A stretch of DNA of 64,000 nt from Thiobacillus denitrificans (lineage in GTDB: Bacteria; Pseudomonadota; Gammaproteobacteria; Burkholderiales; Thiobacillaceae): positions 218,693-282,692 of the forward strand of contig DDRS01000017.1 of the NCBI GenBank assembly GCA_002343685.1, in the 5' to 3' direction. The notes under the pieces were generated by a model. It was not told where the DNA came from. It did no database searches and saw only the letters and a program-made list of their open reading frames with translations. The stretch's first letter is position 1. Every line of letters begins with the position of its first letter. This document shows, piece by piece, positions 1 to 9,176 of this stretch. Position numbers and translations under genes: made by a program.

Positions 1-1345
1 TGGCGCTGTCATACCATTCCATGCGCCGGGCGAGTTCGGCCGCCGCCAGCAACTGCGTATCGGAAAAGCCCCGGACCGCCCAGTTCCATTCCTGGGTGGC
101 ATCTGTGCGCAGGCCAAGTTCGTAGAGAGCCACGGCACGGGCGATCCCCGGCTGACGGGCGATCTCGGCCACATCGTTGCCGCCCGTCTTGATGTTAACG
201 GCGGGAGCCTGCATGACCGGCCCGAGTTCTTCCTGGGCAAGTTGACTGTAGTAATCGTGGTCATGCGCCAGGGCCAGAAAAATGGCGTTGGCGGCGACGT
301 GCTGGCCGTTTGCCTGCAGCGCGCGTGCGCGCCAGTAGCGCCACACCGGCTGCGCACGTACAGTCTCCCCCATGCTGTCGATCGCCTGCTGAACGACTTT
401 CCAGTCGCCCACGCGAAGCGCTGCGCGTGCCCACCATTCACGCTGGGCGTCGTTCACCGCCACGCTTCCGGCCTGCTGGAACCAGTCCAGCGCGAGCAAT
501 TCATGGCGGCGCGCGGCCCAGGTGGCGAGACGTGCCCAGGCCGTGCGCAGTTCCATCGGGTTGAACTGCGGTGCCCATTTGCGCAATGCCTGTTCCGCCT
601 GGGCGGAGTCGCGCCGGGCCAGTTGGTCAAGCACATAGAGCGCAATTTCACGGTCGCTGCGTCGGGTCAGATCGAGGGTGCCCGCATTCAACAGACGGGC
701 CGGATCGCGCGTTGCCTGATCCAGCAAGCTGCCAGATGGACGTTGCGCGTCGGTCAGGGCATTGGCTACCACCTTGGCCACATTGAGATTCCCCGCTTCC
801 AGCGCCAGACGGAAACGCCGCCAGATGTCTTCCTCGCCGATCAGTCCAGTCTCGATCAACTGCGTGAACAGGGGGCTACAGGCCGATGGCATGTCGCGGC
901 CGGTAAACCACAGGGAAACCGCCTCGCGCTCGTGGCTGCGATTGCCCTGGGCCCATTCCCCGCGATAGGCGTAGCACTGAAGTGCCGCATCGGGTTTGAC
1001 GAGCCGCGGATATTCGGCCAGGAACGCCGGCCAGGCTTCGCGCGCACCGAGCGATTTCAACCAGTCGGTGCGCAAAACCTCGGCCAGACGGCTGCCCGGG
1101 TAGCGCACAAGGAAATCGGCGATACGGGCATCCTCGGTACGGCTGTCCAGGGTCAGGCGCCAGTACTCGACATAGGGCGCCAATACATGATTAGAAGGTA
1201 TCTTGCGCGCGGCACGTTCCAGATCCGCCAGCTTACGTGCGGCATATGCCTGTTGCGCCTGCTTCACGGCAGCATCGCCCGGCGCGGCCCAGGCGGCCGT
1301 CACGATGAAGGCCCCCAGCAGCAAAAAAACGATTATCCGAAGCAT
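1..1345 (-). CDS. slt: Soluble lytic murein transglycosylase (Slt70-like), 3' end outside window
   Basis: This is a periplasmic muramidase-type enzyme that cleaves peptidoglycan to 1,6-anhydromuropeptides. The reverse strand is open from an ATG at 1345 to the window edge, giving 448 residues. It starts with a signal peptide (MLRIIVFLLLG, then an Ala-rich c-region ending AWA-AP). The remainder is the helical superhelix (U-domain) of Slt70, with many short Trp/Arg/Ala-rich helical repeats. The catalytic lysozyme-like domain would lie beyond the edge and is not visible. It follows ilvA on the same strand with a 61-base gap. A perfect inverted repeat overlaps its start codon. The family call is good; the catalytic residues cannot be checked. 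Confidence 0.85.
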   Translation of the reverse strand, partial: MLRIIVFLLLGAFIVTAAWAAPGDAAVKQAQQAYAARKLADLERAARKIPSNHVLAPYVEYWRLTLDSRTEDARIADFLVRYPGSRLAEVLRTDWLKSLGAREAWPAFLAEYPRLVKPDAALQCYAYRGEWAQGNRSHEREAVSLWFTGRDMPSACSPLFTQLIETGLIGEEDIWRRFRLALEAGNLNVAKVVANALTDAQRPSGSLLDQATRDPARLLNAGTLDLTRRSDREIALYVLDQLARRDSAQAEQALRKWAPQFNPMELRTAWARLATWAARRHELLALDWFQQAGSVAVNDAQREWWARAALRVGDWKVVQQAIDSMGETVRAQPVWRYWRARALQANGQHVAANAIFLALAHDHDYYSQLAQEELGPVMQAPAVNIKTGGNDVAEIARQPGIARAVALYELGLRTDATQEWNWAVRGFSDTQLLAAAELARRMEWYDSA

Positions 1346-1370
1346 CGTGCGAGGGTAACACGCACGATGC
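1342..1370 (-). repeat. 10-bp perfect inverted repeat over the slt start codon
   Basis: GCATCGTGCG (1342-1351) and CGCACGATGC (1361-1370) are perfect inverted arms with a 9-base loop. On the slt transcript the ATG (1345-1343) lies in the second arm, so the hairpin would hide the start codon. No T-run follows, so it is not a classic terminator. It could instead be a protein-binding dyad. Confidence 0.5.
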
Positions 1371-1406
1371 AAACCATCCCGGGTACCGAGGAGCATGAGC
1401 GTTACG

Positions 1407-2924
1407 TCAGCCCAGGAATAGTTTGTAGGCCGGATTGCGGGATTCGTCCCAGTAGCGGTAGCCCAGTTCGTCCAGAAACTTCTGGAAACGGGGCTTTTCC
1501 TTTTCCGGCACCTGAATGCCGACCAGCACACGGCCATAGTCTGCACCATGGTTGCGGTAGTGGAACAGGCTGATGTTCCAGCCGCGGCTCATGCTCTGCA
1601 GGAATTGCATCAACGCGCCGGGGCGCTCCGGGAATTCGAAGCGGTACAGCACCTCGTTCACCGCTTCGGGCGCCCGCCCGCCGACCAGATGACGGATATG
1701 CAGCTTGGCCATTTCGTTGTCGGTCAGGTCGAGTGCTTCCAGCCCATGACGTTGCAGCAGTTCGACCACGCGCGCGCTTTCGCCCGCCCCCGGCACCGAC
1801 AGGCCGACGAACACCCGCGCGATCTTGGGGTCGGAATAGCGGTAGTTGAACTCGGTGATGTTGCGCGCGCCCAGCAGGCCGCAAAAAGTCTTGAAGCTGC
1901 CCGGCGTCTCGGGAATGGTCACGGCCAGTACGGCCTCGCGCTTCTCCCCAAGTTCGGCACGCTCTGCGATATAACGCAGGCGGTCGAAGTTCATGTTGGC
2001 CCCGCTGGCCACCGCGACCAGCGTCTTCCCCTTGAGCCTGTCAGCCGCGATCGCGGCCTTCATCCCGGCAATCGACAGCGCACCGGCCGGCTCCAGGATC
2101 GAGCGCGTGTCCTCGAACACGTCCTTGATCGCCGCACAGATGGCGTCGTTGTTGACCCGAATGATCTCGTCCACGTAGAGCTGTGACAGCTGGAAGGTTT
2201 CCTTGCCGACCTTCTTCACTGCCACACCGTCGGCGAATATGCCCACGCGCGGCAAGGTGACGCGTTCACCCTTGCACAACGAGCGCGCCATCGCGTCGGC
2301 ATCCTCGGGTTCGACGCCGACAATCTTGATCTCCGGACGCAGGCGTTTGATATAGGCCGCCATGCCGGCAATCAGCCCGCCGCCGCCGACCGGAATATAG
2401 ACCGAATGAATCGGCTCGGGATGCTGGCGCAGCAGTTCCATCGCCACGGTACCCTGGCCGGCGATCACATCGGGATCGTCGTAAGGATGGACGAAGGTCG
2501 CCTTGGATTCCTTGGCGATCTGGGTTGCATGCGCGCAGGCCTCATCGTAGTTGTCGCCGTGCAGGATCACCTGTGCGCCACGCGCGGCCACCGCATCGAC
2601 CTTGATCTTTGGCGTGGTGGCCGGCATCACGATAATGGCCGTTGCACCCAATTTCTGCGCCGCCAGCGCTACACCTTGCGCGTGATTGCCCGCTGACGCG
2701 GCGACTACGCCCCGCGCCAGCTGCGCCGCCGTCAGCTTGGCCATCTTGTTGTAGGCGCCACGGCACTTGAAGGAGAACACCGGCTGCAGGTCTTCGCGCT
2801 TCAGCAGAATCCGGTTGTTGAGACGGCGCGACAGATTGTGGGCCACATCGAGCGGCGACTCGATCGCCACGTCGTAGACACGCGAGGTGAGGATGCGTTC
2901 GAGGTAATCGTCAGGTTGGCTCAT
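1407..2924 (-). CDS. ilvA: Threonine ammonia-lyase, biosynthetic (threonine deaminase)
   Basis: A PLP enzyme that converts L-threonine to 2-oxobutanoate, the first step of isoleucine synthesis. The 505 residues match the full-length biosynthetic form. The PLP-lysine region is near residue 58 (FSFKCRGAYNK), the phosphate-binding loop near residue 185 (VGGGGLIAG), and two C-terminal ACT-like regulatory domains (about 335-505) normally bind isoleucine and valine. The enzyme is therefore expected to be feedback-regulated rather than the short catabolic type. It is divergent from rpiA with an 80-base spacer. The ATG start has no strong Shine-Dalgarno sequence. Confidence 0.95.
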   Translation of the reverse strand: MSQPDDYLERILTSRVYDVAIESPLDVAHNLSRRLNNRILLKREDLQPVFSFKCRGAYNKMAKLTAAQLARGVVAASAGNHAQGVALAAQKLGATAIIVMPATTPKIKVDAVAARGAQVILHGDNYDEACAHATQIAKESKATFVHPYDDPDVIAGQGTVAMELLRQHPEPIHSVYIPVGGGGLIAGMAAYIKRLRPEIKIVGVEPEDADAMARSLCKGERVTLPRVGIFADGVAVKKVGKETFQLSQLYVDEIIRVNNDAICAAIKDVFEDTRSILEPAGALSIAGMKAAIAADRLKGKTLVAVASGANMNFDRLRYIAERAELGEKREAVLAVTIPETPGSFKTFCGLLGARNITEFNYRYSDPKIARVFVGLSVPGAGESARVVELLQRHGLEALDLTDNEMAKLHIRHLVGGRAPEAVNEVLYRFEFPERPGALMQFLQSMSRGWNISLFHYRNHGADYGRVLVGIQVPEKEKPRFQKFLDELGYRYWDESRNPAYKLFLG

Positions 2925-2944
2925 GGCGGCGGCGGATGCGAGGT

Positions 2945-2978
2945 TTGTAAAAAAGGGGCGATGCCGCTATCTTAGCGG
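2945..2978 (+). promoter_or_regulatory. Probable rpiA promoter and intergenic dyad
   Basis: TTGTAA (2945-2950), a 17-base spacer and TATCTT (2968-2973) form a plausible sigma-70 promoter reading towards rpiA. The -10 sits in a dyad CCGCTA-TCT-TAGCGG (2964-2978). Outer arms CGATGC and GCATCG extend it imperfectly. The dyad lies between the divergent ilvA and rpiA, so a shared regulator is possible. This is inference from sequence only. Confidence 0.4.
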
Positions 2979-3004
2979 GCTGCATCGAAAACGACGAAAA
3001 CATC

Positions 3005-3661
3005 ATGACTCAAGACGAAATGAAGCAAGCCGTGGCACGTGCCGCGGTGGATTATGCCAAGGGCGGCATCATCGGGGTAGGCACGGGCTCGACCGCCAAC
3101 TATTTCATCGACGCGCTGGCCGACGTGAAGGGCCGCATCGACGGCGCCGTCGCCAGCTCAGAGGCAACCGCCAGCCGCCTGAAAAGCCATGGCATCCAGG
3201 TGCTCGATCTCAACAATGTGGGTGAGCTTGAAATCTACGTCGACGGTGCCGACGAAATCACCGAGCATTTCGCCATGGTCAAGGGCGGTGGCGGCGCACT
3301 GACACGGGAAAAAATTGTCGCGGCGTGCAGCAAGCAGTTCATCTGCATCGCCGACGAAAGCAAGCTGGTCGGCGTGCTGGGCAAGTTTCCGCTGCCGGTC
3401 GAAGTGATTCCGATGGCTCGTTCCTATGTGGCGCGCGAACTGGTCAAGCTGGGCGGACAGCCGCGTCTGCGCGAGGGATTCACCACCGACAACGGCAACC
3501 TCATCCTCGACGTGCACGGCCTGTCCATCGTCGATCCGGTATCGCTGGAAACCGCGATCAATCACATCGTCGGCGTGGTCACGAACGGCCTGTTCGCGCG
3601 GCGCGGCGCGGACGTGCTGCTGCTCGGCACGCCCAATGGCGTCAAGACCTACACGAAATAA
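3005..3661 (+). CDS. rpiA: Ribose-5-phosphate isomerase A
   Basis: Interconverts ribose 5-phosphate and ribulose 5-phosphate in the pentose phosphate and Calvin pathways. It has 218 residues, the usual RpiA length. Typical motifs are visible: GTGSTANYFI (residues 24-33), the DGADEI active-site loop (about 81-86), KGGGGALTREKI (about 94-105), and a C-terminal GLFARRGADVLLLG. It is a single gene divergent from ilvA and convergent with yacG, whose stop lies 4 bases beyond. Confidence 0.97.
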   Translation: MTQDEMKQAVARAAVDYAKGGIIGVGTGSTANYFIDALADVKGRIDGAVASSEATASRLKSHGIQVLDLNNVGELEIYVDGADEITEHFAMVKGGGGALTREKIVAACSKQFICIADESKLVGVLGKFPLPVEVIPMARSYVARELVKLGGQPRLREGFTTDNGNLILDVHGLSIVDPVSLETAINHIVGVVTNGLFARRGADVLLLGTPNGVKTYTK

Positions 3662-3664
3662 TCG

Positions 3665-3862
3665 TTACTGCGGCTGCGGGGACTCGTCGTCGGGTTCCTG
3701 CTCTTCGGCCGGCACGCGATATTTCTCGGTGGCCCACTGGCCCAGATCGATCATCTTGCAGCGCTCGCTGCAAAACGGCTTCCAACGGTTTTCCACCGAC
3801 CATGTGACGGTCGCCCCGCAGGTCGGGCAACTGACGGCCGGTGGCGTGGCAGTGGATTTCAC
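3665..3862 (-). CDS. yacG: DNA gyrase inhibitor YacG, zinc-binding
   Basis: A small zinc protein that in E. coli binds GyrB and inhibits gyrase. It has 65 residues with the four zinc cysteines in two pairs, CPTC near residue 12 and CSERC near residue 31, followed by the family signature KMIDLGQWATEKYRVP. The tail is acidic and Gln/Pro-rich. I chose the GTG at 3862 because it overlaps the zapD stop (GTGA), implying translational coupling, and gives the normal family length. A longer in-frame reading exists upstream but runs inside zapD. Confidence 0.9.
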   Translation of the reverse strand: MKSTATPPAVSCPTCGATVTWSVENRWKPFCSERCKMIDLGQWATEKYRVPAEEQEPDDESPQPQ

Positions 3863-4614
3863 AGCGTGCAGAAGGTCAGGTCGAAATCGATCGACTGGCC
3901 GGTACAGGTTCGCTGCGCACCCGATCCCGCATGGACAAAGCGAATGTTGAGCATGTACTTGTTGGCCGAAATTTCGGGCACGCAAGGCAGTTCGTCGACC
4001 AAGGTGACCCGGATCAGTTGCGGATTGCGCGATTCGAGCATGCGCTGATAGCTGCCATTGTTCGCATGCTGCAGATCGGGCTGGCCGCTGTCGCGCAGCA
4101 GGCCGAGTACGATTTCAACTGCGGCGCGAATCGACGAAAACGGCGCCAGCCACTTGTGCAGCTGGTCCACACGCATCTCCGCCGCCTGGTGCAGCCAGTA
4201 ATGATAGGAAGGCAGATCGAATTCGCACATGCCGCCCGGGATCGCCGCGCGTTGCTTGATCGCCATCAGCCAATCGTCTTCGCGCAGGTGCTGGCCCACT
4301 TTTCCGGGCAACTGGTACATGCCATGGTGGGCTGCCTCGATCGCGGTCAGCACCTGTTCCAGTGTGGCGCCCTGGACATGAGGATTGCCGCGTAGCGCAG
4401 TCAGCACGGCTTTCTGCCGGTCCAATTCCTGCAGCAGGTCGGATTTCAGGTCGGCACGTGCCGCGACCTCGGCCATCTCGAACAGGGTCAGCAAGGCTGC
4501 ATGATGCGCGTGCGAGTCGGGCGATGCGGCGTAGGCATCGAAACGGTCGAACAGGTCTTCCAGCCGCAAAAGAGTGCGGATGCGTTCGCTCAGGGGATAT
4601 TCGTAGTGGATCAC
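3859..4614 (-). CDS. zapD: Cell division protein ZapD (YacF)
   Basis: Bundles FtsZ filaments and stabilises the Z-ring. It has 251 residues, matching the family length, and the typical N-terminus YEYPLSERIRTLLRLEDLF at residues 4-22. The protein is helical at the N-terminus with a beta-rich C-terminus. It sits in the conserved block pilD-coaE-zapD-yacG seen in many beta- and gammaproteobacteria. The spacing to coaE is 52 bases, and the stop overlaps the yacG start. Confidence 0.93.
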   Translation of the reverse strand: MIHYEYPLSERIRTLLRLEDLFDRFDAYAASPDSHAHHAALLTLFEMAEVAARADLKSDLLQELDRQKAVLTALRGNPHVQGATLEQVLTAIEAAHHGMYQLPGKVGQHLREDDWLMAIKQRAAIPGGMCEFDLPSYHYWLHQAAEMRVDQLHKWLAPFSSIRAAVEIVLGLLRDSGQPDLQHANNGSYQRMLESRNPQLIRVTLVDELPCVPEISANKYMLNIRFVHAGSGAQRTCTGQSIDFDLTFCTL

Positions 4615-4666
4615 GCCGCAACGCGTTGGTTTGGTTGGACCGATTGTCGCCTATCCATGCGGAAAA

Positions 4667-5275
4667 TCAAGACGACGGTGTAGTAGAAAACGCCAGGTAA
4701 CGCCGATGCAGGGCAGCGACCTGGGTACGCAATGCTTCGGGAGACGTCGCATTGGAGATCACATCGTCTGCAATTGCCAAGCGCGCGGCACGCCCGGCCT
4801 GTACCGCGAGGATGGCTTCCACCTCGTCCCGCGTGAGTCCGCTACGTGTCATCACCCGCGTGATCTGCTGTTCTTCGGGACAATCGACAAGCAGCACACG
4901 ATCCAAGATCTCCTGATATGCGCCCGTTTCCACCAGCAAGGGGATCACGATCAGGACATAGGGCGCACTCAGGGCAGCAAGCTGCTGTTCCACCACCGAC
5001 CGAATACGCGGGTGCAGGATGGCTTCAAGCCGATGCCGGGCATCGGCATCGGAGAATATGCGCCGTCGCAGGGCAGCACGATCCAAGGCGCCATCTGCCT
5101 GCATCACCTGATCGCCGAACGCTGCGCGGACCGCATCCAGCGCCACGCCCCCCCGGGCGGTCAAGGCACGTGCAATGACATCCGTATCGATCACCGGCAC
5201 ACCATGTCCGGCGAACAAATCAGCGACGGTCGACTTGCCCGAGCCGATCCCGCCAGTGAGGCCGACCTTGAACAT
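4667..5275 (-). CDS. coaE: Dephospho-CoA kinase
   Basis: Catalyses the last step of coenzyme A synthesis, ATP-dependent phosphorylation of the 3'-hydroxyl of dephospho-CoA. It has 202 residues. The P-loop GLTGGIGSGKST is at residues 5-16, and the core region DTDVIARALT follows near residue 30. The lid and CoA-binding areas look intact. The ATG overlaps the pilD stop (TGATG), so coaE is translated in series with the type IV pilus genes, an arrangement common in proteobacteria. Confidence 0.96.
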   Translation of the reverse strand: MFKVGLTGGIGSGKSTVADLFAGHGVPVIDTDVIARALTARGGVALDAVRAAFGDQVMQADGALDRAALRRRIFSDADARHRLEAILHPRIRSVVEQQLAALSAPYVLIVIPLLVETGAYQEILDRVLLVDCPEEQQITRVMTRSGLTRDEVEAILAVQAGRAARLAIADDVISNATSPEALRTQVAALHRRYLAFSTTPSS

Positions 5276-6126
5276 CAGAATTGTGCGAGATAGGCCTGCG
5301 TCAGGTCGGCGCCAAAAAATAGCGCCACCAGGCCGCCGCCGGCCAAGTACGGGCCGAATGGGATCGGCACGCGACGATCATGCTTCATCAGCACGATCAT
5401 CGCCACGCCGATCACCGCGCCGACCACCGACGACAGCAGCAGCGTGACGGGCAGCATCTGCCAGCCGAGCCACGCGCCGATGGCCGCAAGCAGTTTGAAG
5501 TCGCCGAACCCCATGCCCTCCTTGCCGGTTGCCAGTTTGAACAGCCAGTACACCGACCACAGCACCCCGTAGCCGGCCATGGCGCCGACCACCGCATCCG
5601 GCAAGCTGGCGAAAGCCCCGTCCAGGTTGAACAGCAAGCCCAGCCATACAAGGGGCAGGGTGAGATTGTCGGGTAGCAGGGTGGTATCGAGGTCAATGAA
5701 GGCCAGCGCGATCAGAGTCCATACCAGAAGCAGCGCACCCAGCGTCTGCATGCCCACGCCCCACTTCCAGGCCACCGCCGCCGACAACAGTGCGGTCAGC
5801 AGTTCCACCAGCGGATAGCGCATGCTGATCGGCGTGCTACAGGCCGAGCACCGTCCGCGTAGCCACAGCCACGACAACAGCGGAATATTCTCCAGCGCAG
5901 TGATCTGATGCCCGCACTGGGTACAGGCCGAGCGCGGCAGCCACAGGTTGTAGCGTGGAGATTCGGACAGGGATTCACCACGCAACTCGGCGCACTGCGC
6001 CTGCCATTCGGCTTCCATCATTTTGGGCAGCCGATGGATGACGACATTCAGGAAGCTGCCCACCAGCAGTCCGAATAAAAAAACCAGCCCGGTGAAGAGG
6101 GCTGGTTCAGCATGCAGAAGTTCCAT
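5275..6126 (-). CDS. pilD: Type IV prepilin peptidase / N-methyltransferase PilD
   Basis: An inner-membrane aspartyl protease that removes the prepilin leader and methylates the new N-terminus; it also serves type II secretion. It has 283 residues. The N-terminal GSFLNVVIHRLP segment is followed by a cytoplasmic zinc loop with two Cys pairs (CTQC and CSAC). The catalytic aspartates lie in AFIDLDT and the GxGD-type motif GMGFGDFK. About eight membrane helices are evident. I start at the ATG at 6126, which overlaps the pilC stop (TGATG); a TTG directly upstream would add one residue. Confidence 0.95.
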   Translation of the reverse strand: MELLHAEPALFTGLVFLFGLLVGSFLNVVIHRLPKMMEAEWQAQCAELRGESLSESPRYNLWLPRSACTQCGHQITALENIPLLSWLWLRGRCSACSTPISMRYPLVELLTALLSAAVAWKWGVGMQTLGALLLVWTLIALAFIDLDTTLLPDNLTLPLVWLGLLFNLDGAFASLPDAVVGAMAGYGVLWSVYWLFKLATGKEGMGFGDFKLLAAIGAWLGWQMLPVTLLLSSVVGAVIGVAMIVLMKHDRRVPIPFGPYLAGGGLVALFFGADLTQAYLAQF

Positions 6127-7346
6127 CAAACGACCGAACCCATCTTGAAGATCGGCAGGTACATGGCGATCACCATGCCACCAATGAGGGTGCCGAGCAC
6201 CACCATGATGATCGGCTCCATCAGGCTCGACAGCGCTTCGACCGCGTCGTCGACTTCGGCTTCGTAAAAATCGGCCACCTTGCCCAGCATGGAATCGAGC
6301 GAGCCGGATTCCTCGCCGATGGCTGCCATCTGCAGCACCATGTTGGGGAAGCGTCCGGAATTCTGCATCGCCACGGTCAATGCCGTGCCGGTCGCCACTT
6401 CGCCGCGGATTTTATGGGTGGCCTCGACGAATACCTGGTTACCCGACGCGCCACCGACCGATTCCAAGGCTTCGACCAGCGGCACGCCCGCCGCAAACAT
6501 GGTAGCCAGCGTGCGTGTCCAGCGCGCGATGGTGGCCTTCTCGATGACCGGTCCGAAAATCGGCAGCTTAAGCATGAGGCGATCCATGAACATCTGCACC
6601 TTGCGCGAACGTCTCCATGCCTGGAAAAAAGCATACAGCCCACCGCCGATCACACCGAAAATTGCCCACCACCATTTGACGAAATAGTCCGATATCGCCA
6701 TGACCACCAGGGTCGGCCCCGGCAGATCTGCACCAAAGCTGCTGAACAGCTCCTTGAACGCGGGAATCACGAAAATCATGATGATGGCCGTGATGACAAA
6801 CGCCACCACGATGATGGATACCGGGTAGAACAGGGCCGACTTGATCTTGCTCTTGATGGCAAGAATCTTTTCCTTGTAAACCGCGAGACGGTCGAGCACG
6901 CCTTCTAGAATACCCGCCGCCTCTCCCGCCCCGACCAGATTACAGAACAATGCGTCGAAATACAGAGGGTGACGCCCGAACGCCTGTGTCAGGCTGCTGC
7001 CCTTTTCAATGTCCGCCTTGATTTCCATCAGCAGGCGCTGCATCGAGGGATTGGAGTGCCCGCGCGCCACGATTTCGAAGGATTGCAGCAAGGGCACGCC
7101 TGCCTTCATCATGGTGGCCAGTTGGCGGGTGAACAGCGTGACATCCTTGTCGGTGATTTTCTTGGCGCCACTGAACAAGGTACTCTGCTTCTTGACCTTG
7201 GTGACGGTAATGCCCTGCTTGCGCAACTGGGAATTGACCACGGCCTCGCCGCCGGCCTGCATCTGCCCCTTGATCTTCTTGCCGCGCTTGTCCATCCCTT
7301 CCCACAGGAAGGTGGCGTCCTTGACTGCTTTTGCCGCTGTAGCCAT
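6126..7346 (-). CDS. pilC: Type IV pilus inner-membrane platform protein PilC (GspF family)
   Basis: A polytopic platform protein that couples the PilB motor to pilin assembly. It has 406 residues and two tandem GspF domains (about 70-195 and 275-400). Each begins with the conserved FTRQLATMMKAGVPLLQS or WTRTLATMFAAGVPLVEA type segment and is followed by a membrane helix. Three membrane segments are visible, near 170-195, 215-240 and 375-400. It lies 12 bases after pilB and is coupled to pilD. No pilin gene is in the window. Confidence 0.96.
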   Translation of the reverse strand: MATAAKAVKDATFLWEGMDKRGKKIKGQMQAGGEAVVNSQLRKQGITVTKVKKQSTLFSGAKKITDKDVTLFTRQLATMMKAGVPLLQSFEIVARGHSNPSMQRLLMEIKADIEKGSSLTQAFGRHPLYFDALFCNLVGAGEAAGILEGVLDRLAVYKEKILAIKSKIKSALFYPVSIIVVAFVITAIIMIFVIPAFKELFSSFGADLPGPTLVVMAISDYFVKWWWAIFGVIGGGLYAFFQAWRRSRKVQMFMDRLMLKLPIFGPVIEKATIARWTRTLATMFAAGVPLVEALESVGGASGNQVFVEATHKIRGEVATGTALTVAMQNSGRFPNMVLQMAAIGEESGSLDSMLGKVADFYEAEVDDAVEALSSLMEPIIMVVLGTLIGGMVIAMYLPIFKMGSVV

Positions 7347-7358
7347 AGAGGGAATTCC

Positions 7359-9077
7359 TTAGAGATTGGTAACGGCCTCGACCTCTTCCAGCGAGGTGAG
7401 ACCGGATTTCACTTTCAACAGACCGGCCTGCCGCAGGTCGAGCACACCTTCGCGCCGGGCCTGGTCGGCAATATCGGATTCGTTCCCGCCCTTGAGGATG
7501 ATGCGAGTCATCTCATCGGTGATCGGCATGACCTGGTAGATGCCGACGCGCCCCTTGTAGCCTGTGCCGCCGCAGATATCGCACCCCACCGGCTTGTAAG
7601 GTTTCCAGCTGCCGTCGAGCTGCTCCTCAGTAAAACCTGCTGCCAACAACGCTTCCTGTGGAATATCGGCCGGCTGCTTGCAGCTGCACAACTTCCGCCC
7701 CAGCCGTTGCGCGGTAATCAGGATCACCGAGGAGGCCACGTTGAAAGGGGCCACCCCCATGTTCAGCAGACGGGTAAGCGTCCCGGGGGCGTCGTTGGTG
7801 TGCAGCGTAGACATCACCATGTGGCCAGTCTGCGCCGCCTTGATGGCGATGTCGGCGGTTTCCAGGTCGCGGATTTCGCCGACCATGATGACGTCGGGAT
7901 CCTGCCGCAGGAAGGACTTCAACGCCGCCGAGAATGTCAGTCCGGCCTTGTCGTTGACGTTGACCTGGTTGATGCCCGGCAACTGGATTTCCGCCGGGTC
8001 TTCCGCTGTGGAAATGTTGACGTCAGGCTTGTTGAGGATGTTCAGGCAGGTATAGAGCGACACCGTCTTCCCGGAACCGGTCGGGCCGGTCACCAGCACC
8101 ATGCCGTAAGGGCGCTGTACCGCATTCAGCAGCAGTTCCTTCTGCCACGGCTCGTACCCCAGCGCCTCGATCCCCAGCTGCGCGCTGGTGGGATCGAGAA
8201 TACGCATGACGATCTTTTCGCCATATAGCGTGGGCAAGGTGCTGACCCGGAAATCGATGGCGCGGTTCTTAGACAGCACCATTTTCATGCGGCCGTCCTG
8301 CGGCACGCGCTTTTCGGAAATATCCAGCCTCGACAACACCTTGATGCGTGACGCCACCTTGTCCTTGATCGCCATCGGCGGCTGGGCGATTTCGGACAGA
8401 ATGCCGTCACGCCGATAACGGATGCGGTAAAACTTCTCGTACGGCTCGAAGTGGATATCGGATGCACCGATATTGATGGCGTCGAGCATGATCTTCTGCA
8501 GATAGCGCACCACCGGCGCGTCGTCGATTTCGATGCCACCGGTGTCTTGCTGCGCAGAGGCCGCGCTTTCTTCGTCGAGGAAATCCAGATTGAGGTCTTC
8601 GGCGTTCAACACAGCCATCGTGTTGTCGTTCGCTTCGCCCATCCTCTCGATAAGTTTGCCGAGCTTATCGTCCTCCACCACCACGGGTTCCACCGCCTGG
8701 CCGGTCTGGAATTTCACCTCGTCCAGCGCCTGGAGATGCGTGGGGTCGGAGGTCGCCACATATAGCTTGTTGCCCCGCTGATACAAGGCGAGCACCCGCC
8801 GCTTCTGCACCAGCTTCGGATCGAGCAGCCCTTGCGGCAGGCTCTCATGATCCATGGCATTCAGGTCCAGGTAGGGGAAACCGAACGAGGCGGCCGCAAA
8901 TTCGGCAACCTGATCAGACTTGAACCGCCGCCCCTTGATCAATTCGGTCACGAACGAATCGCCCGATTGACTGGCTCGTTTCCAGACGCCTTCAGCGTCA
9001 TCCTCGGACAGCCAGCCATGGTTGACCATGGCACGCGCCAGTCCGGTTAAATTGTTGGTGTTTGTCACAGCTGCCAT
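7359..9077 (-). CDS. pilB: Type IV pilus assembly ATPase PilB
   Basis: The hexameric extension motor of type IV pili. It has 572 residues. An N-terminal MshEN-type domain (about 1-150) is followed by the GspE core. Walker A GPTGSGKT is at residues 331-338, the Asp box and Walker B region (DPDVIMVGEIRD) near 393, the His box near 420, and a C-terminal tetracysteine zinc site (CSC with CDICGGTG) typical of PilB/GspE extension ATPases. The retraction ATPase PilT lacks this zinc site. It heads the run pilB-pilC-pilD-coaE-zapD-yacG. The 99-base space upstream holds no convincing -35/-10 pair. Confidence 0.96.
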   Translation of the reverse strand: MAAVTNTNNLTGLARAMVNHGWLSEDDAEGVWKRASQSGDSFVTELIKGRRFKSDQVAEFAAASFGFPYLDLNAMDHESLPQGLLDPKLVQKRRVLALYQRGNKLYVATSDPTHLQALDEVKFQTGQAVEPVVVEDDKLGKLIERMGEANDNTMAVLNAEDLNLDFLDEESAASAQQDTGGIEIDDAPVVRYLQKIMLDAINIGASDIHFEPYEKFYRIRYRRDGILSEIAQPPMAIKDKVASRIKVLSRLDISEKRVPQDGRMKMVLSKNRAIDFRVSTLPTLYGEKIVMRILDPTSAQLGIEALGYEPWQKELLLNAVQRPYGMVLVTGPTGSGKTVSLYTCLNILNKPDVNISTAEDPAEIQLPGINQVNVNDKAGLTFSAALKSFLRQDPDVIMVGEIRDLETADIAIKAAQTGHMVMSTLHTNDAPGTLTRLLNMGVAPFNVASSVILITAQRLGRKLCSCKQPADIPQEALLAAGFTEEQLDGSWKPYKPVGCDICGGTGYKGRVGIYQVMPITDEMTRIILKGGNESDIADQARREGVLDLRQAGLLKVKSGLTSLEEVEAVTNL

Positions 9078-9176
9078 AGCTCGATTCCAGACAAGTCCAG
9101 CGTCAAATTATCGTCCCTTCGCCCGCCCAGAGGTGGCAGACACAGGGAATCACAGGCCTTAACGGCGATTTTTCGA

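Noticed and set aside
242..1573. A 443-codon plus-strand reading frame
   Set aside because: It is antisense to the lytic transglycosylase and the end of ilvA, which have signal peptide and family motifs. The plus-strand product has no recognisable domain.
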